Source: Chthonomonas sp. UBA1950 (lineage in GTDB: Bacteria > Armatimonadota > Fimbriimonadia > Fimbriimonadales > Fimbriimonadaceae). From it: a stretch of 27,978 nucleotides of DNA. This document shows positions 16,187 to 23,578 of this stretch, in pieces. The DNA lies in NCBI GenBank assembly GCA_002336105.1, contig DDEQ01000046.1, positions 1 to 27,978 of the forward strand. Direction: 5' to 3'. A program made the translations under genes and the position numbers. The notes under the pieces are model-generated. The model saw only the letters and a program-made list of their open reading frames with translations. It was not told where the DNA came from and ran no database searches. How positions within the stretch are numbered: the stretch's first letter is position 1; the number at the start of each line of letters is the position of its first letter.

Positions 16187-17039
16187 TTAGTTTGTTGAGT
16201 AAGTCAGCGAGTCGGTAACCGGCAAGCGTCGCACGTCGCTCGGAAGCAGCTTGTGCGGCAACAATGTAAGGACCGGTAGGAATTGTATTTTCCTGAATGT
16301 TGTAAGCGACTTTTCTAGCCACTTCACTCGATTCAACCGCCCAATGAGTGGGGTTGGAATCCTTCTCTTCCGGGTAGGAGGATCTTGGATTTTCCTTGGT
16401 GAACTTGGTTGCAAGCGCATCAATCTCGTCGAGCCCTTTCGTGCTCAAAGGGCGCTCGACGAATGGGAAAAGACCGACTCCACTATCCCAAGCCGAGTGA
16501 AGATTCTTCCACGTTCTTTTCTTACCATTCACGTTGGCTGGCCCTTCAAGGTGGAAGTCATTACCGCCTCGGTCACCTTTGGGATGCTCGTCGGTATCCC
16601 GAGCACTACCGTGCAACGGCTGATGAATATCGCCAACGAAATGAATGATATAGCGAAGAGCCTCTGCCCGTTCTAAGTCAGATTTGGTCTTGTCCGAAAG
16701 GATCGCACTGAATTTCGCGATTGCTGTTGAAGCATTTTCCTTGTCTGGCGCATTTGTGCTTGGCTTGCCATCCGCTCTGAAATGAATATCCATGTAGTGC
16801 CAAGTCGCGCTCTCCGGACGGTCGCGGCGAACATCATCGGCCCACGAAGCCGCGCTGATGAAGTCTGGAGTCTTTTCCGTTGCGCTCAACTTAATGAGCC
16901 GTTCTGCTTCGGCTAAGACGCCTGGTTTCAGCTCTTTCTTGGCAATCGCCGCGATGGTCATATGTCCTGCATCTCCCCATCCAAAAACGCTCACTGCCAC
17001 TGCTGAACCTAACATCGAAAGCCAAAATCTAAGCTTCAT
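16176..17039 (-). CDS. Secreted S1/P1-type zinc nuclease
   Basis: 287 residues from the ATG at 17039; an AAGGGA ribosome-binding site lies just before it, and a longer reading up to 17096 would run into mazG. A signal peptide MKLRFWLSMLGSAVAVSVFG is followed by WGDAGH. In nuclease P1 the mature enzyme starts with a Trp whose amino group binds zinc, and the same is expected here if cleavage falls before Trp21. All nine zinc ligands are found with P1 spacing: Trp21, His26, Asp68, His81, His133, Asp137, His143, His181 and Asp185. It should cut single-stranded RNA and DNA to 5'-nucleotides in the periplasm or outside the cell. It lies 14 bp after mazG on the same strand. Confidence 0.92.
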   Translation of the reverse strand: MKLRFWLSMLGSAVAVSVFGWGDAGHMTIAAIAKKELKPGVLAEAERLIKLSATEKTPDFISAASWADDVRRDRPESATWHYMDIHFRADGKPSTNAPDKENASTAIAKFSAILSDKTKSDLERAEALRYIIHFVGDIHQPLHGSARDTDEHPKGDRGGNDFHLEGPANVNGKKRTWKNLHSAWDSGVGLFPFVERPLSTKGLDEIDALATKFTKENPRSSYPEEKDSNPTHWAVESSEVARKVAYNIQENTIPTGPYIVAAQAASERRATLAGYRLADLLNKLIKN

Positions 17040-17053
17040 ATCCCTTAATTTAC

Positions 17054-18004
17054 CTATCCTACTGAGGCTTTGGCCGACACCCAAAGGTCGTCCCACTCTT
17101 GCGCCGAAAGCTCCCGCAGCTCTTTCTGAGCATGTGCTTCCATGTGCATGAATCTAGCCGTAAATCGGTTGAGCATTTTGCGTAGAGCGTCTTCCGGCTC
17201 CACCTTTGCCCACCGAGCAATATTGACGACGGTAAAGAGCAGATCGCCTAGTTCTGATTCGATTTTGTCTTGAATTCCTGATGAAATGGCCTCATGGAGT
17301 TCCTGTTCTTCTTCGTGCAGCTTGTCAAAAACCGCTTCAATTTCGGGCCATTCAAACCCAACACGAACCGCCCGTTTACTGACTTCGTGCGCGCGCAAAA
17401 GCGAAGCCATCCCTTTCGGAACGCCGGCCAGAATTGATCGCTTCTCGGCAGGATTCTTCTCTCGCTGCTTGATTGCATCCCAGTTCTTCAGAACCTCGTC
17501 GGCATCGGCGACCGAAACATCTCCAAATACATGAGGGTGTCTCCTCACCAGTTTGTCGGTGATGCCCTGAGCTACGGCATCAATATCCCAGTTGCCTTTC
17601 AGCTTCTCCATTTGCGTATGCATGAGGGGCTGAAGCAGTAGGTCACCTAACTCTTCTTTCAGGGTTTCCATGTCGCCGCTGTCGATGGCGTCGAACACCT
17701 CGTAAGACTCTTCCAACAGATACTTTTTAAGTGTCTCATGGGTCTGCGCCTGATCCCATGGGCATCCTCCCGGGCCTAATAGCCTGTCAACGACATACAC
17801 GAGTTCGTACACAGGTGAGACTTCGACAGATGAAACCAGGATCGTCCCTTCTTGGATGCCAGTTTCTGGAATCGGCTCGACTAGAACACCTCGCTGGCGA
17901 AGTCGTTGAAAGCTCGAATGCGAGGAATCTGAATGAAAGAGAGGCCCCTCGGGGAGTTCCCCTTCGATGAGATCTCTTGGCTGAAGCTGATAAACGCGAA
18001 CCAA
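17054..18004 (-). CDS. mazG: MazG nucleoside triphosphate pyrophosphohydrolase with an N-terminal extension
   Basis: 316 residues from a TTG start at 18004, which is uncertain. MazG hydrolyses (d)NTPs to NMP and pyrophosphate and cleans damaged nucleotides. Two tandem all-alpha MazG domains are present. The first (about 76-190) has GPGGCPWDQAQTHETLKKYL, EESYE and EELGDLL. The second (about 215-300) has GFEWPEIEAVFDKLHEEEQE and ESELGDLLF. Both EExxE...ExxD magnesium motifs look intact. The first 70 residues or so are not part of MazG and were not recognised; in the Bacillus protein YabN this place holds a methylase domain, so a shortened remnant is one possibility. It is upstream of and probably co-transcribed with the S1/P1 nuclease gene, and divergent from the M28 peptidase gene (40 bp). 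Confidence 0.92.
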   Translation of the reverse strand: MVRVYQLQPRDLIEGELPEGPLFHSDSSHSSFQRLRQRGVLVEPIPETGIQEGTILVSSVEVSPVYELVYVVDRLLGPGGCPWDQAQTHETLKKYLLEESYEVFDAIDSGDMETLKEELGDLLLQPLMHTQMEKLKGNWDIDAVAQGITDKLVRRHPHVFGDVSVADADEVLKNWDAIKQREKNPAEKRSILAGVPKGMASLLRAHEVSKRAVRVGFEWPEIEAVFDKLHEEEQELHEAISSGIQDKIESELGDLLFTVVNIARWAKVEPEDALRKMLNRFTARFMHMEAHAQKELRELSAQEWDDLWVSAKASVG

Positions 18005-18044
18005 GATTCGAGTTTAGCGCCGATGACTGCTACAATGCACCCCA

Positions 18045-19061
18045 ATGATCGCCGCGCTCGCTTTTGTAATTGCCTCCGCGACCTCTTGGGATGTACGAGT
18101 CACTGCTGATCGGTCGATGGCTCTTTCCAGCATTAGTGAATCTCGGATGCGTGGAAACCTCTCCTTCCTCGCATCGGATTTATTGGAAGGACGAGCGACG
18201 CCATCTCCGGGACTTGATATTGCAGCGACTTTCATTGCGTCCCAGTTTCGTGCCGCAGGTCTCAAACCACTAGGCGACGACGACTTCTTTCAGACCACGA
18301 CATATCGAGAGGCGAGGGTCAGAAATGTCATTGGATTGCTGGAAGGGAGCGACCCCACCCTTAAGAATCAGTACATCTTCGTAACTGCTCACTACGATCA
18401 CCTGGGTAAGAAATCGAGCGGTGAGGGCGACCTCATCTTTAACGGTGCCTGCGATGATGGGAGCGGGACAGTTTCGGTGATCGAAATAGCCCATGCATTG
18501 AGCCAGATGAAAGTCAAACCTAAACGAAGTATCGTGTTCCTAACTTTCTGGGGAGAAGAGCGCGGCTTACTTGGTTCTCGATACTACGGCAAGAACCCAA
18601 TCATCCCAATACGCAAGACGATAGCCGACGTCAACATCGAACAGGTCGGACGTACGGATGACTCGGAAGGCCCAAGAGTTAATGCCGTCTCCATCACGGG
18701 TGAAGACTATAGCGATGTTGGCAAAGTGTTTAAAATGGCTGGAAAACAACTCAAGACCGGTGTCGAGAAGCATCCGCATCTCAGCGATTGGTATTTCGGG
18801 GCGAGCGACAACCAGGCTCTCGCGGACCTCGGGGTTCCTGCTCACACTGTTTGCACCGCATTTCAATTTCCTGATTACCATAGGGTTGGCGACGAATGGC
18901 AGAAGATCGACTACGCCAATATGGTCAAGGTCAACAAGCTAATCGCCTTATCTGTTTTGGCTTTGGCAGACAGTCAGTCAGAACCAGAGTGGAGCAAGGA
19001 CAACCCAAAAGCAGCGAAGTACAGAAAAGCAAAGGCAGATAGAATTGCTTCGAATGGCTAA
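18045..19061 (+). CDS. M28 family zinc aminopeptidase, secreted
   Basis: 338 residues with a short N-terminal hydrophobic stretch (MIAALAFVIASATSW) that suggests export, though the N-region lacks a positive charge. The M28 co-catalytic zinc site is recognisable: TAHYDHLG (His116), GACDDGSG (bridging Asp137), WGEERGLLGS (general base Glu171, ligand Glu172), NIEQVGR and FPDYHRVGDEW (His279). The usual D of the NxDMxG strand is Glu199 here, a conservative change also met in some relatives. It probably trims amino-terminal residues from peptides outside the cytoplasm. The gene stands alone, divergent from mazG; the TPR protein gene follows after 180 bp. Confidence 0.88.
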   Translation: MIAALAFVIASATSWDVRVTADRSMALSSISESRMRGNLSFLASDLLEGRATPSPGLDIAATFIASQFRAAGLKPLGDDDFFQTTTYREARVRNVIGLLEGSDPTLKNQYIFVTAHYDHLGKKSSGEGDLIFNGACDDGSGTVSVIEIAHALSQMKVKPKRSIVFLTFWGEERGLLGSRYYGKNPIIPIRKTIADVNIEQVGRTDDSEGPRVNAVSITGEDYSDVGKVFKMAGKQLKTGVEKHPHLSDWYFGASDNQALADLGVPAHTVCTAFQFPDYHRVGDEWQKIDYANMVKVNKLIALSVLALADSQSEPEWSKDNPKAAKYRKAKADRIASNG

Positions 19062-19141
19062 GCAAAGCATAACTGTTGCAATCATCCTATACATCGCAGT
19101 AGAAGATTCTAGTCAGCTGTTCGTAAATAAACACAACGGAA

Positions 19142-19163
19142 AACCAGCCTAGGTACGCTGGTT
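19142..19163. terminator. Possible weak terminator hairpin after the M28 gene
   Basis: Perfect 7-bp inverted repeat AACCAGC (19142-19148) and GCTGGTT (19157-19163) with an 8-base loop, located 80 bp after the M28 stop. There is no proper T run on the plus strand, so termination would be weak; it could instead be an operator-like element for the next gene. Confidence 0.35.
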
Positions 19164-19241
19164 CTGACAATTTGCATCATTTGGGCGAATGAGTTTGCCC
19201 TCTAATCGCGTCATACTTGGCGTACAGGAATCGTTAAACAA

Positions 19242-20930
19242 ATGAACGTCATCCTATTGGCTACCGCATTTATAAGTCTTCTCGCGCCGGCGAAGGCTCC
19301 GATTACGATCAACTTAAACATCAAAGATGGTGATGTTCTGACTGGGGACAAAGTATTGAGAGCAACGGTGAATTCGCAAAGCGTTGTTTCTCAGGTTGAG
19401 TTCTACGTTGATACCGAACTTCGAGACAGTGCAACCAGCACTCCCTACGAGTTTCACTTCGACACCCTCAACGAAACAGACGGTCCTCTCAAACTGAAGT
19501 TCAAGGCTTATAACTCGGACAGTCAGAACGCTGAGAAAGTGATTAGCGTCGTCATTGATAACGGTCTCAGCAAGGGTGCAGCTTTCCACATTGAGAAAGG
19601 CCAGAACCTCCTAACGGATTCTAAGTTTAGTGACGCGATTAGTGAGGGCAGAATAGCGCTCAAGATCGATCCGAAATCGAATCCTGCAAGAGTTATTCTT
19701 GCTCGGGCGAACTTGGGACTTTTCCAATACGACAAAGCTCAGAAATACGCGGACGATGCGACTCAGCAGGATCCAAATGACGTTTCGATTCTTAGCCTGA
19801 AGGCTGTGATCGATCTTCAGAGAGCGTTTCGAACTTTGGCAAAAGAGGGCTCTGACTCAACTGAGATTCTAGCGACAATCAAAGAAGCTCAGAAGAATGC
19901 AGTTGAGTGCAGTCGAAAGGCTCTTGACATCGAAGTCGACAAGTTACCTGCTCCGACGCCTGAGAACCTGATCAGCCAAGCGGATACCATGATTCGGGCT
20001 GAGCGATATAGTTTGGCCATCAACACACTTCGAGACGCTTATGAGGCTGATCAGAAGAATCTGAAAGTAGCCAATCGCCTTGCATTTGCTCAACTGCGGT
20101 CAGGTCGATTAAGCGATTGCTTGATCACGTTGACGAAGCTGAGGAAGTACGGTCAGCCAGACGCATACGCATATGCGCTCCTTGCAGTAGCTAACACCGA
20201 TGCTGGCAATACGGAAGTTGTGGACGACATGATGCGGGAAGCACTTCTCGCAGATTCCGAAAACCTTGGTGTACGAACTGCACAAGCCTATATTGCGCTT
20301 AAGCGCAATCAGACCTCTGTTCTCGCAAAGCTCGCTGTGGGTCTTGCAAAAGACGAGGGACAACGACCTGAGGTCAACTACTTCCTCGCAGCCGTATCCA
20401 ATAGCTTGCTGCGCTATTCAGATGCTCGAAAATACTTCGAGAGAGCCGCCCTTGCGGTTCCTGCAAATTCAGACATCTATGTCGAACAGGCAAACACTTC
20501 GCTCGGTCTTTCACAAAAAGGCAAACTTGAGCAGAAGGATCTTGACCGACTTTACGAGAATGCCAAAATGATGTTCGAAACGGCCCTGATCGCACGACCA
20601 GAGTCTTCAGAAGCATTCTCAGGTCTTACGGTTGTTAACCTCCTTCAGAAGAATCCAACCGAAGCAATCAAAAATGCGACTGCAGCCATCGGAGCCAATC
20701 CAAACGATGCTGGCGCTCAGTACGCCTATTCTGCGGCTCTACAGGCCATGGCTGCCGTTAACCGCGCTCAAGCTAGCCAATACCTCTCGCTTGCTCAACA
20801 AGCTAATTTGAGAGCTGGCAAACTTGACCAGAAGAACCTGCAGGGTCGGGAAATCCCTAATGCAATCGCTGTATGGCGGTACTTGGTAGGTGCTGGTCGA
20901 CGCCCTGTCATCGCCGCACCGAGAGACTAA
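19242..20930 (+). CDS. Secreted protein with Ig-like domain and TPR repeats
   Basis: 562 residues. MNVILLATAFISLLAPAKA looks like a signal peptide, though poor in charge. Residues about 20-108 form an Ig-like beta-sandwich of the Big_9 kind (VSQVEFYVDTELRDSATSTP then LKLKFKAY). From about 112 to 540 come several TPR units, for example GQNLLTDSKFSDAISEGRIA, ARANLGLFQYDKAQKYADDA and FLAAVSNSLLRYSDARKYFE. TPR arrays bind peptides or proteins, so a periplasmic scaffold is likely; no enzyme motif is present and no specific role is proposed. AGGAA at 19226-19230 may be the ribosome-binding site. The gene is monocistronic: the M28 gene ends 180 bp before it and a strong terminator follows 20 bp after its stop. 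Confidence 0.78.
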   Translation: MNVILLATAFISLLAPAKAPITINLNIKDGDVLTGDKVLRATVNSQSVVSQVEFYVDTELRDSATSTPYEFHFDTLNETDGPLKLKFKAYNSDSQNAEKVISVVIDNGLSKGAAFHIEKGQNLLTDSKFSDAISEGRIALKIDPKSNPARVILARANLGLFQYDKAQKYADDATQQDPNDVSILSLKAVIDLQRAFRTLAKEGSDSTEILATIKEAQKNAVECSRKALDIEVDKLPAPTPENLISQADTMIRAERYSLAINTLRDAYEADQKNLKVANRLAFAQLRSGRLSDCLITLTKLRKYGQPDAYAYALLAVANTDAGNTEVVDDMMREALLADSENLGVRTAQAYIALKRNQTSVLAKLAVGLAKDEGQRPEVNYFLAAVSNSLLRYSDARKYFERAALAVPANSDIYVEQANTSLGLSQKGKLEQKDLDRLYENAKMMFETALIARPESSEAFSGLTVVNLLQKNPTEAIKNATAAIGANPNDAGAQYAYSAALQAMAAVNRAQASQYLSLAQQANLRAGKLDQKNLQGREIPNAIAVWRYLVGAGRRPVIAAPRD

Positions 20931-20950
20931 TCTAGGGGAACTTCTAGTCC

Positions 20951-20985
20951 AAAAAGTCTCAGTCTCTGAAAGACTGAGACTTTTT
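20951..20985. terminator. Strong bidirectional terminator between TPR gene and rimM
   Basis: Perfect 15-bp stem: AAAAAGTCTCAGTCT (20951-20965) and AGACTGAGACTTTTT (20971-20985) around a 5-base loop, with T7 on the plus strand and an A run that becomes a T run on the minus strand. The rimM stop codon begins directly beside it at 20986-20988. It ends transcription from both sides. Confidence 0.95.
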
Positions 20986-21501
20986 TTATGCCGGTTCTTC
21001 GCCGGGAAGCATGCCTGGAATAAGCTTCACCGTAATCTGCTCTTCATCCCAGTCAATCATCAAAATAAACTCTTCGACGAGAGGAATCATGACCTCACCT
21101 ACGACGATTATCTCGTGAGCAGGACTTGTCAAGACATCCTCGACTTCGCCAAGGTTTTTGCCATCATCGGTGACAACGGAAAGCCCAATAAGATCTGATA
21201 GGAGAAACTCGTCTTCTTCTAGTTCCGGACGCTCGTCAGGAGCTTCAAGATAGGCCCACTGAAGCGCTTGAGCCTGATCAGGATCGTTGACCCCAATGAA
21301 CTTGATGATATATCGTCCTTTGTGCATTTGGACGGTTTCAATCTCAGCCCATTCGTTTCGAACACGAAGGCGAGCGCCTTTTTTGAAACGAGCTGAGATT
21401 TCGGACAACGGCTGGACTTTGACTTGTCCACGGATGCCAAAGGCACCGACGATTTGACCGATGTGGATATACCCGGGTGTGGGCTCTGGGACCCGGGCCA
21501 T
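20986..21501 (-). CDS. rimM: Ribosome maturation factor RimM
   Basis: 171 residues, normal for RimM, a 30S subunit assembly factor that binds ribosomal protein S19. The N-terminal beta-barrel carries the hallmark HIGQIVGAFGIRGQVKVQPLS; the C-terminal PRC-barrel part includes LIGLSVVTDDGKNLGEVEDV and the HEIIVV strand. It is last in rpsP-khpA-rimM, 37 bp after khpA. In many bacteria trmD and rplS follow; here the operon stops at a perfect terminator touching the rimM stop. The start codon is part of a TAATG sequence on the minus strand. Confidence 0.95.
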   Translation of the reverse strand: MARVPEPTPGYIHIGQIVGAFGIRGQVKVQPLSEISARFKKGARLRVRNEWAEIETVQMHKGRYIIKFIGVNDPDQAQALQWAYLEAPDERPELEEDEFLLSDLIGLSVVTDDGKNLGEVEDVLTSPAHEIIVVGEVMIPLVEEFILMIDWDEEQITVKLIPGMLPGEEPA

Positions 21502-21538
21502 TACAGAGACACCTCGACGACCATTTTCGTCGACGAGG

Positions 21539-21778
21539 TCAGTCCGTCACTACGCGAACGAAAGCTTTCTCGCGTGATTTCGCAGCCACCGCACTGACCA
21601 CGATTCGAATTGAGGTGATCACTCGGCCGCTTTTACCGATGACCTTACCGACATCTTCCGGGTCGACTCGAACATAGAACGTTCGGGCACCACCCTCCTG
21701 CTCTTCCTCAACCTCAAGGTGATCGGGATTCTCTACGACCGATCTCACCAACGTCTCAACGAAAGGGCGATAACTCAT
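21539..21778 (-). CDS. khpA: KhpA, KH-domain RNA-binding protein
   Basis: 79 residues, the size of KhpA (YlqC), a single-KH-domain RNA chaperone that pairs with KhpB in Gram-positive bacteria and is widely conserved between rpsP and rimM. The PEDVGKVIGKSGRVITSIR segment carries the GxxG loop (GKSG) that contacts RNA, followed by the variable RIVVSAVAAKS helix. AGAAGAAC directly before the ATG can serve as the ribosome-binding site. It lies 21 bp after rpsP and 37 bp before rimM. Confidence 0.95.
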   Translation of the reverse strand: MSYRPFVETLVRSVVENPDHLEVEEEQEGGARTFYVRVDPEDVGKVIGKSGRVITSIRIVVSAVAAKSREKAFVRVVTD

Positions 21779-21799
21779 GTTCTTCTTAGTTTAGCCAGC

Positions 21800-22144
21800 T
21801 TACTCAGCTACGGTGTCAACTGCTGTTGCTTTTGATACAGCATCGGTTCGCTTGTCAAGAAATGCATAGGCTTTCTTTTGTGCAGGGCGAAGCTCGAGGA
21901 ACTTAGGAAGTACGCCAGCTTTCTGGAGCAGGTATGCAGTCGTCTCGGTAGCCTGAGCACCGTTCAGAAGCCAATGGAGAGCGCGCTCCTCGTTAATGTT
22001 GAGTTGCTTGGGGTTCGCGATTGGATCGTAAGTTCCAATGTTCTCTACGAAGCTGCCATTGCGGCCAGCTTTGCTCTCTGCTACTACGACGCGATAAAAC
22101 GGTGCGCCCTTGGTGCCTGTTCTGCGAAGTCGAATCTTTACCAT
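21800..22144 (-). CDS. rpsP: 30S ribosomal protein S16
   Basis: 114 residues. The S16 core is unmistakable: MVKIRLRRTGTKGAPFYRVV, then GSFVENIGTYDP and INEERALHWLLNGAQATET. It is about 30 residues longer than the E. coli protein because of an Ala/Thr/Val-rich C-terminal tail, as in many other phyla. AAGGAAA a few bases upstream is a good ribosome-binding site. It is first in the rpsP-khpA-rimM operon; the ffh gene often found upstream is absent, and the upstream neighbour is a divergent tRNA gene 155 bp away. Confidence 0.97.
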   Translation of the reverse strand: MVKIRLRRTGTKGAPFYRVVVAESKAGRNGSFVENIGTYDPIANPKQLNINEERALHWLLNGAQATETTAYLLQKAGVLPKFLELRPAQKKAYAFLDKRTDAVSKATAVDTVAE

Positions 22145-22259
22145 CTAGTTTCCTTAGCGTGCGGTTTCCTTGTTCTAAACTCAGGAACCATTCATTCTAC
22201 CCACGTTGTGCTGGCATTCGCCAACGGTGTCCTGTTCGAGGGATAGAAAGTTTACTCTG

Positions 22260-22290
22260 TTACTAACTAATGATGTGTATCAGGTATGAT
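22260..22290 (+). promoter_or_regulatory. Candidate promoter of the tRNA-Leu gene
   Basis: TATGAT at 22285-22290 matches the -10 consensus at five of six positions and lies 9 bases before the tRNA 5' end, which is a sensible distance. The best -35-like sequence upstream is poor (TTACTA, 22260-22265, with a 19-base spacer), so only the -10 part is supported. Confidence 0.35.
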
Positions 22291-22299
22291 TGAGCTTCT

Positions 22300-22385
22300 G
22301 CCGTCGTGGCGAAATTGGTAGACGCACCGTCTTCAGGTGGCGGCGCCCAAAAGGCATATCGGTTCGAGTCCGATCGACGGCACCA
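22300..22385 (+). tRNA. tRNA-Leu (anticodon CAG)
   Basis: 86 bases fold as a class II tRNA: acceptor GCCGTCG pairs with CGACGGC, the D arm is GCG/CGC, and the anticodon stem CCGTC/GGCGG holds loop TTCAGGT with anticodon CAG at 22334-22336 (reads CUG). A long variable arm, GCC paired with GGC, is diagnostic of Leu/Ser types. The T arm is ATCGG-TTCGAGT-CCGAT. Discriminator A and an encoded CCA follow (22382-22385). The CAG anticodon, long variable arm and discriminator A identify leucine. Confidence 0.97.
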
Positions 22386-22668
22386 TTCCCTCAAATCCTG
22401 TTCTTTCAGGCAAATGACAAGCAGCAATTATAGTTGCTCTTGCCTTATAAGCCAGTAGTAATACCTAGCTATTGAGAAAGCCCCGTATATCTGCCAGATT
22501 TTTCTAGAATTCTGAATTCAGGTTCAAATTCGGCCCATTTGCGGCTTGGGTTCATCCTAATGAAAATGCTAGTTGGTCCAACAATAGGGTTTATGACCCC
22601 GCAAGAATTGGGGTGATAACAATGCTGGCCTTACCAAAAAGGGATCTCCAAACCCATTCATCTTAGTT
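22386..22668. other. Intergenic stretch between tRNA-Leu and the diguanylate cyclase gene
   Basis: 283 bp without a credible gene. It contains a nested inverted repeat shortly after the tRNA (GGCAA...TTGCC enclosing AGCAA...TTGCT, about 22409-22444), which may help end tRNA transcription although it lacks a T run. A hairpin ACCCC-GCAAGAATT-GGGGT lies about 60 bp before the downstream ATG. I could not match the region to a known riboswitch, including the c-di-GMP classes. Confidence 0.5.
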
Positions 22669-23568
22669 ATGATTGAGACAGCTCAGAAGATAAGAACGGT
22701 GTATTTTTCAGCCCGAAGGCACCAGGGGATTGCAGCGCAGAAGAAACGTGAGACAACTGCATTGCTTGTTGGAATGTTGCCGTTCGTTGGACTCTTTGTC
22801 GTTCAAGTTTGGATAAACCGAAATCCATTGCTCGATGTCTTTTTTGCAGTGCCACCATGTATCGCAGCGCTACTTGGCGGGCTGCGACCAGGACTTGTCA
22901 TTTTCTGCATTGAGTGCTTGGCTTATCTCGTTGACGGAGGGCACAGCTTGATGACAACCAAAATGCCCTTTTTGGAATTACTGAAGGGATTAGGCTTCCT
23001 TATTCCTACTATTTTCGTGTCTCTGCTTTATCAAAAGCTCGATTCAATGAGCAACATGGCCAGTCATGACCCATTAACGGGTTTGTTAAACCGCAAAGCT
23101 CTGGAAACCGCGGGTGAACAGGCATTCCATGTTTCCTGGCTAAACTCCAAACCACTGACCGTTATTCAGTACGACTGCGACGGATTTAAGGAAGTCAACG
23201 ATAAATATGGGCACCAGGCAGGAGATCAGGTTCTGATTTTGCTTTCGGTTACTATCAAGAAATACGTCGGTGAAAACGGACTCGTCTTCCGGACCGGAGG
23301 CGACGAGTTCCTGGTCCTCATGGAGGGTCTGGAGCCAGACGAAGTAGGTCTACTTGATCACCTCATTAAAAGCGAGTTCAGGAAAACGGCTTGGGAGCAA
23401 GGCTTTGAGGTCGGTCTTTCATCCGGTTGTGCGCAGCGAAAACCAACCACAGTCTCGATCGATCATCTTGTCAACGAAGCTGACCGACTCATGTATCAGC
23501 AAAAGAAATGGACCAAGGGAATCGCGGCAGTCAATCCGGCAGCCTCCATCAGATCTCACCATCCGTAG
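22669..23568 (+). CDS. Membrane-bound diguanylate cyclase (GGDEF)
   Basis: 299 residues. Three or four hydrophobic segments (about 31-49, 57-88 and 105-121) precede a GGDEF domain from about 125. The domain starts SHDPLTGLLNRKAL, has the metal/GTP site DCDGFKEVNDKYGHQAGD (169-186) and the active-site loop GGDEF at 210-214, so it should condense two GTP to c-di-GMP. The allosteric RxxD inhibitory site expected just upstream of the loop is missing (GENG instead), so product inhibition by that route is unlikely. The N-terminal part probably senses or only anchors; it has no recognised ligand domain. It is convergent with the ADP-ribosylglycohydrolase gene (10 bp apart). Confidence 0.93.
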   Translation: MIETAQKIRTVYFSARRHQGIAAQKKRETTALLVGMLPFVGLFVVQVWINRNPLLDVFFAVPPCIAALLGGLRPGLVIFCIECLAYLVDGGHSLMTTKMPFLELLKGLGFLIPTIFVSLLYQKLDSMSNMASHDPLTGLLNRKALETAGEQAFHVSWLNSKPLTVIQYDCDGFKEVNDKYGHQAGDQVLILLSVTIKKYVGENGLVFRTGGDEFLVLMEGLEPDEVGLLDHLIKSEFRKTAWEQGFEVGLSSGCAQRKPTTVSIDHLVNEADRLMYQQKKWTKGIAAVNPAASIRSHHP

Positions 23569-23578
23569 GATCCTGTCG

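Noticed and set aside
17040..17096. N-terminal extension of the S1/P1 nuclease reading frame
   Set aside because: It would overlap mazG and destroy a clean signal peptide; ATG at 17039 has a ribosome-binding site and gives the expected mature Trp start.
20951..20985. Small inverted-repeat mobile element
   Set aside because: Position between two convergent stops and T/A flanks identify it as a terminator.
22386..22668. Possible c-di-GMP riboswitch upstream of the GGDEF gene
   Set aside because: I could not find the conserved GEMM core motifs; only generic hairpins are seen.
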